From: Lachnospiraceae bacterium
GTDB lineage: Bacteria > Bacillota > Clostridia > Lachnospirales > Lachnospiraceae
Length of the DNA stretch: 64,000 nucleotides
Direction: 5' to 3'
NCBI GenBank assembly: GCA_016286555.1
Contig: JAEETA010000006.1
Coordinates: 48,820 to 112,819 of the forward strand
Part shown: in pieces, positions 60,527 through 64,000 of the stretch
Layout of the letters: every line of letters starts with the position of its first letter
How positions within the stretch are numbered: position 1 is the stretch's first letter
Position numbers and translations under genes: made by a program
Notes under the pieces: model-generated
What the model saw: only the letters and a program-made list of their open reading frames with translations
The model's database searches: none
Told to the model about the DNA's origin: nothing

Positions 60527-63500
60527 ATGGGGTATAAAGTAAATGATCCCGCACACATGAAACGGCTGGTTCCGAACTTCGGTAATCTTTTCAATGCCGG
60601 TTCCGTGATCTTCCGGGAGAACGATCAGCGGGATTTCATTTTTGTCAATGACAGTATCGTACGGATCTTTGAATGCTCGGACCCGCAGGATTTTGCGGAA
60701 TATGTGCACTGGAATTATGACGGTCTGATCAATCCGATCCAGCGGGAAGAGGTCATTACGGATTTCCTGACCCAGGTCAGGGAGAAGCAGCAGCGCTGCG
60801 GATATATGTTTTTTTCCATCACCACCAAATCCGGTGTGAATATCCGTGTGGTCAGTCACTGGAGCCTTTTTGAAGATGAGATCGAGGGACGTCTGATCTA
60901 TGCCTGGCTGTTCCTGCACAGAATCGAAGAAACCACCCTGGACTTTGACACCATTACAGGGCTGTTTACGAAGTCTTCCTTTGTGAAAAGTGTCACCTCC
61001 CGGCTGGCAGAATGCTCCCCGGAGGAGTACGGCTCTTATGGAATGGCTTACATCAACCTGCTGAATTTCAAGCTCTTCAATATTGAACACGGAAAGGACA
61101 AGGGCGATGAATGCCTGATGGAAATGGGCGCACTGCTTTTACAGGCCTTCCCTGAGGCAAGCATTACCAGACTTGCGGACGATCATTTTGCACTGTTTGA
61201 TAAAGCTCATGGGATCAAGGCGGGTCTGGAGGATGTGAAGCGCAGGTTCGACGACGCCTACCGTGATCATTACAATCTCATCAGTAAGTACGGTATTTAT
61301 GATTTCTCAGCCGGAGAGATCCGTGACCCTGAGGAAGCACTCTCCATGGCCAAAATGACCTGCGATTTCATCAAAAATGATCTGAAAGTCGATATCATGG
61401 AGTATTCCTTCCAGCTGGATAAGCAGGTGAGGACCAGGGAATATATCATCCGCAAGGTGGATGAAGCACTGGAGAAGGAATGGATCAAGGTCTATTATCA
61501 GCCCGTGATCCGTGCTCTCACCGGGGAACTCTGCAGTATGGAGTCCCTGACCCGCTGGATCGATCCCAGGATCGGATTTTTGCCTCCTGATCAGTTTATC
61601 GAGACGCTGGAGAACAATCATCTGATCCACAAGCTGGACGCTTACGTGGTGGACAAGGTTTGCAGCTATATTCATGACCGCCTGGAAGCGCACCTTCCCG
61701 TGGTGCCTGTATCCGTGAATTTTTCACGGCTTGACTTCGTCCTCTGCGATATGCCCGCGATCGTTGAAAATGCGGTGGAAAAATACGATGTGCCCAGAGA
61801 CTACCTGCACATTGAGATCACCGAGAGTATGATCGCTTCGGATGAGGGATTGATGACGGAAGTGATCTCAAAGTTCAGAGAAGCAGGATATGAGATCTGG
61901 ATGGATGATTTCGGCAGCGGCTATTCCTCTCTGACCATGTTGAAGGATTATCATTTTGATACCCTGAAGATGGATATGCGCTTCCTGATGCCTTTCACCG
62001 AGAAATCCAAGCACATCATGCGTGCAACGGTGATGATGGCCAAGGATGTGGGCATGAAAACCCTGGCAGAGGGTGTGGAGACTGAGGCACAGCTCCAGTT
62101 CCTGCGGGACATTGGCTGCGGCATGATCCAGGGATATTATTACGGAAAACCGGAACCCATCGAGGATACCATTGCTCATATGGAAGAAAAGCACATTGCC
62201 TTTGAGCAGAGGTCCTGGCGGCAGTTCTACCAAACTGCGGGATTTGAGATCCGGGATACGGATACGCCGCTGGAGATCCTGGAGGATGACGGTGAAAATA
62301 TCCGCACGCTGTTTATGAACAGGGCTTACAGGAAGCAGATCCTCAAGGAAGAAGATCTGGACCTGGACCTGAAGGAAATCGACCGGAGGATCTATCATAC
62401 CAATTCTCCGCTTCTGATCGAGTACCGGAAGTATGCAGATCAGCTGAGGGCATCCGGAAAGCAGGAGACCTTCTACTATACCGGAAACGGACAGTATCTG
62501 TGCTTTACCGGCCAGGTGATCGCCAGGAACCAGGGACATACGCTGATCAGGGGATCTCTGGTGAATCTGACCAAGGATGTTTCCAGGTCCACGGTGGAGC
62601 GACTGGATACCAAGCTGGGAGAACTGAACCACCTCTTCGAGATGGTGCTTTGGGTGAAACCTGCGGAAGACTCTGTGACTCCGCTGCTGGGAAGCTTTAA
62701 GTATACCTGGGGGAAGGATACCCGCGTAAGGGGACTGCAGGAGGATCAGCAATACCTCATTGATGAGGTGCTGTTCCCTGCGGACAGGGAGCGCTATGCC
62801 CGTTTCGTGGATGATTCCACGCTGCAGCAGCGGATCGATGCGTCGGAAAACGGGTATATAGCGGATGTTTTCGGATTCAAACAAAAGGACGGACGCTACA
62901 AGAAAGAAGAGATCGTGATCATGCGGATCCCTTCTATCAACAATGCGGAATATCTGTTCTGCATGAAGCCTTACCTGCATTCGGAGGTGAATGTCGAAAC
63001 AGAAAAAGACACCGCAGCCGGAACGGCGCAGGGAGCCCATGTGCAGGAATACTCCGAAATCTGGGAAAGCGTTCTCTGGAAATCCAGGCTCATGTTCTTC
63101 TGGAAGGATGAGAATCGCAGATTCCGCGGCGTCAGCAGATCCTTCCGGGAGTATTTCGGGATCGAAGATGAATCACAGATCCTCGGGAAGATGGAAGAGG
63201 AAATGGGATGGCTGGTGGACCAGGACGAAGTGACGCTCCTGGAGCAGGAGATCCTGACCGACGGCACCAAGCATCAGGACCAGCCCACCCGTGTGGTGGT
63301 GGACGGTACCGTTCGGGATGTGGTCTGCACCAGAATGGCGCTCTACGATGAAGGCAGGATCACGGGAATCCTGGGACGCTTCGAGGATCTGGGATCCGAA
63401 CGCCGTAAGATGAACCAGAAGCAGATGGCCCTTCGCACGGACAAGGTGTCCGGCCTGCTGAACGAGCGGGCATTCCTGGATCAGCTGGAAGCCTACGGGA

Positions 63501-63877
63501 AGAAACATCAGGCAGACGGAAAAGAATACGGCCTGATCCTTCTGAACAATGAAGCTCATGACCGCATCCGGGAATCCTATGATGAAGAAGTGGCGGAGAT
63601 GCTGCTGAAAATGATCTCCGAGCGCCTGACCGATGTTGCAGGGGGAACCTGTACTGTGGCTAGGCTCCAGGAATCCTTCTTCGGCGTGTTGGTGCCCTGG
63701 GGAGAGGTGCAGAACATGCAGCGACTGGCAGAAGAAATTCTGGATGCCGTTGGCTCCATCCGCAAGGTGGATGACAAGCCGGTGACCCTGCGCCTGAAGC
63801 TGGCCTGCAAGAGCATCGATGATGAGGATGTCACGGACGATACCATTTATGATAAGGCGCTGGATGAAGTGCTGTAA
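60527..63877 (+). CDS. PAS/EAL protein with two degenerate GGDEF domains
   Basis: 1116 residues from ATG 60527 (GGGGG 6 bases upstream; GTG 60461 is possible but less likely). No signal or membrane helix, so cytoplasmic. Order: PAS (about 30-150), degenerate GGDEF (about 165-310, RLADDHFA where GGDEF should be), EAL (about 325-575) with SMESLTRW (ESL, not EAL), VNFSRLD, HIEITES, MDDFGSGYSSL, LKMDM, AEGVE and QGYYYG, then PAS-like regions (about 590-860 and 880-975) and a second degenerate GGDEF (about 990-1116). Phosphodiesterase residues look intact, so it may hydrolyse c-di-GMP under control of the PAS and GGDEF-like sensors. It appears monocistronic. Confidence 0.82.
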   Translation: MGYKVNDPAHMKRLVPNFGNLFNAGSVIFRENDQRDFIFVNDSIVRIFECSDPQDFAEYVHWNYDGLINPIQREEVITDFLTQVREKQQRCGYMFFSITTKSGVNIRVVSHWSLFEDEIEGRLIYAWLFLHRIEETTLDFDTITGLFTKSSFVKSVTSRLAECSPEEYGSYGMAYINLLNFKLFNIEHGKDKGDECLMEMGALLLQAFPEASITRLADDHFALFDKAHGIKAGLEDVKRRFDDAYRDHYNLISKYGIYDFSAGEIRDPEEALSMAKMTCDFIKNDLKVDIMEYSFQLDKQVRTREYIIRKVDEALEKEWIKVYYQPVIRALTGELCSMESLTRWIDPRIGFLPPDQFIETLENNHLIHKLDAYVVDKVCSYIHDRLEAHLPVVPVSVNFSRLDFVLCDMPAIVENAVEKYDVPRDYLHIEITESMIASDEGLMTEVISKFREAGYEIWMDDFGSGYSSLTMLKDYHFDTLKMDMRFLMPFTEKSKHIMRATVMMAKDVGMKTLAEGVETEAQLQFLRDIGCGMIQGYYYGKPEPIEDTIAHMEEKHIAFEQRSWRQFYQTAGFEIRDTDTPLEILEDDGENIRTLFMNRAYRKQILKEEDLDLDLKEIDRRIYHTNSPLLIEYRKYADQLRASGKQETFYYTGNGQYLCFTGQVIARNQGHTLIRGSLVNLTKDVSRSTVERLDTKLGELNHLFEMVLWVKPAEDSVTPLLGSFKYTWGKDTRVRGLQEDQQYLIDEVLFPADRERYARFVDDSTLQQRIDASENGYIADVFGFKQKDGRYKKEEIVIMRIPSINNAEYLFCMKPYLHSEVNVETEKDTAAGTAQGAHVQEYSEIWESVLWKSRLMFFWKDENRRFRGVSRSFREYFGIEDESQILGKMEEEMGWLVDQDEVTLLEQEILTDGTKHQDQPTRVVVDGTVRDVVCTRMALYDEGRITGILGRFEDLGSERRKMNQKQMALRTDKVSGLLNERAFLDQLEAYGKKHQADGKEYGLILLNNEAHDRIRESYDEEVAEMLLKMISERLTDVAGGTCTVARLQESFFGVLVPWGEVQNMQRLAEEILDAVGSIRKVDDKPVTLRLKLACKSIDDEDVTDDTIYDKALDEVL

Positions 63878-63923
63878 CCGCTACCTTCTCCGGTCTCTGC
63901 CGTTTTATCCTGTTTGAACTTTT

Positions 63924-64000
63924 TTAGGTGGTGTTTCTGGAAGCCTTGATGCTTTCGATGCGATTGTTCTTCAGGAGCAGGAAGGTATCTGTGTAGAGCT
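63924..64000 (-). CDS. 3' end of an unidentified gene on the minus strand
   Basis: Reading the minus strand from the window edge gives LYTDTFLLLKNNRIESIKASRNTT and a stop at 63924, with plausible codon use. It converges with the PAS/EAL gene 46 bases away. Too short to identify; the rest of the gene lies outside the window. Confidence 0.4.
   Translation of the reverse strand, partial: LYTDTFLLLKNNRIESIKASRNTT

Overview
The window looks like chromosomal DNA of a Gram-positive, probably motile or signalling-rich gut or rumen Clostridia (Lachnospiraceae-like). I infer this from the Firmicutes-style rlmN-prpC-prkC-rsgA cluster, the tryptophan T-box leader, the strong AGGAGG ribosome sites, FeoA/FeoB with a small Cys-rich partner, BspA-type surface proteins, and the many hybrid histidine kinases and c-di-GMP proteins. 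No rRNA, tRNA, CRISPR array, transposase or prophage module was found.

Layout. 1-6.7 kb: housekeeping genes on the + strand (rlmN end, PP2C phosphatase, PASTA kinase, rsgA, alanine racemase, polyprenyl synthase). 6.7-13.2 kb: a consensus promoter and Trp T-box driving trpDCFBA (no trpE or trpG), followed by an enzyme I gene. 13.3-19.6 kb: two divergent hybrid histidine kinases and a coiled-coil protein. 19.6-29.2 kb: a sulfur amino acid region with a LysR regulator, metY, cysK, a Cys/Met-rich leader peptide with an attenuator, and an operon carrying a fused two-domain binding lipoprotein, MetN-MetI, and a second polar-amino-acid ABC transporter. 29.3-37.8 kb: an AT-richer accessory stretch with a DUF2971-like protein, two tandem BspA/DUF4214 surface proteins, a holin-like type I toxin-antitoxin locus plus its decayed second copy, an unknown basic protein and a CdiA-CT-like nuclease. 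37.9-40.6 kb: an AIM24-family protein, an alpha/beta hydrolase and a LytTR/DUF3021 pair. 40.7-49.6 kb: a tightly packed signalling operon (GGDEF-EAL, degenerate HD-GYP, a giant ECF-S-like/propeller/hybrid kinase fusion, a double receiver). 49.6-60.4 kb: an iron region (feoA-feoB-Cys-rich protein-ABC exporter-HMA protein; dtxR; two ABC half-exporters; a feoB remnant) tied together by four GTTAG-N6-CTAAC operators. 60.5-63.9 kb: a large PAS/EAL protein with degenerate GGDEF domains, then the end of a gene on the - strand.

The most novel candidate is the sulfur amino acid import locus (23.2-29.2 kb). One lipoprotein joins a cystine/polar-amino-acid-type binding domain to a MetQ-type domain. It is followed by both cognate transporters, and it is preceded by a 43-residue peptide in which 13 residues are Cys or Met, inside a leader that can fold either as a terminator or as an antiterminator.
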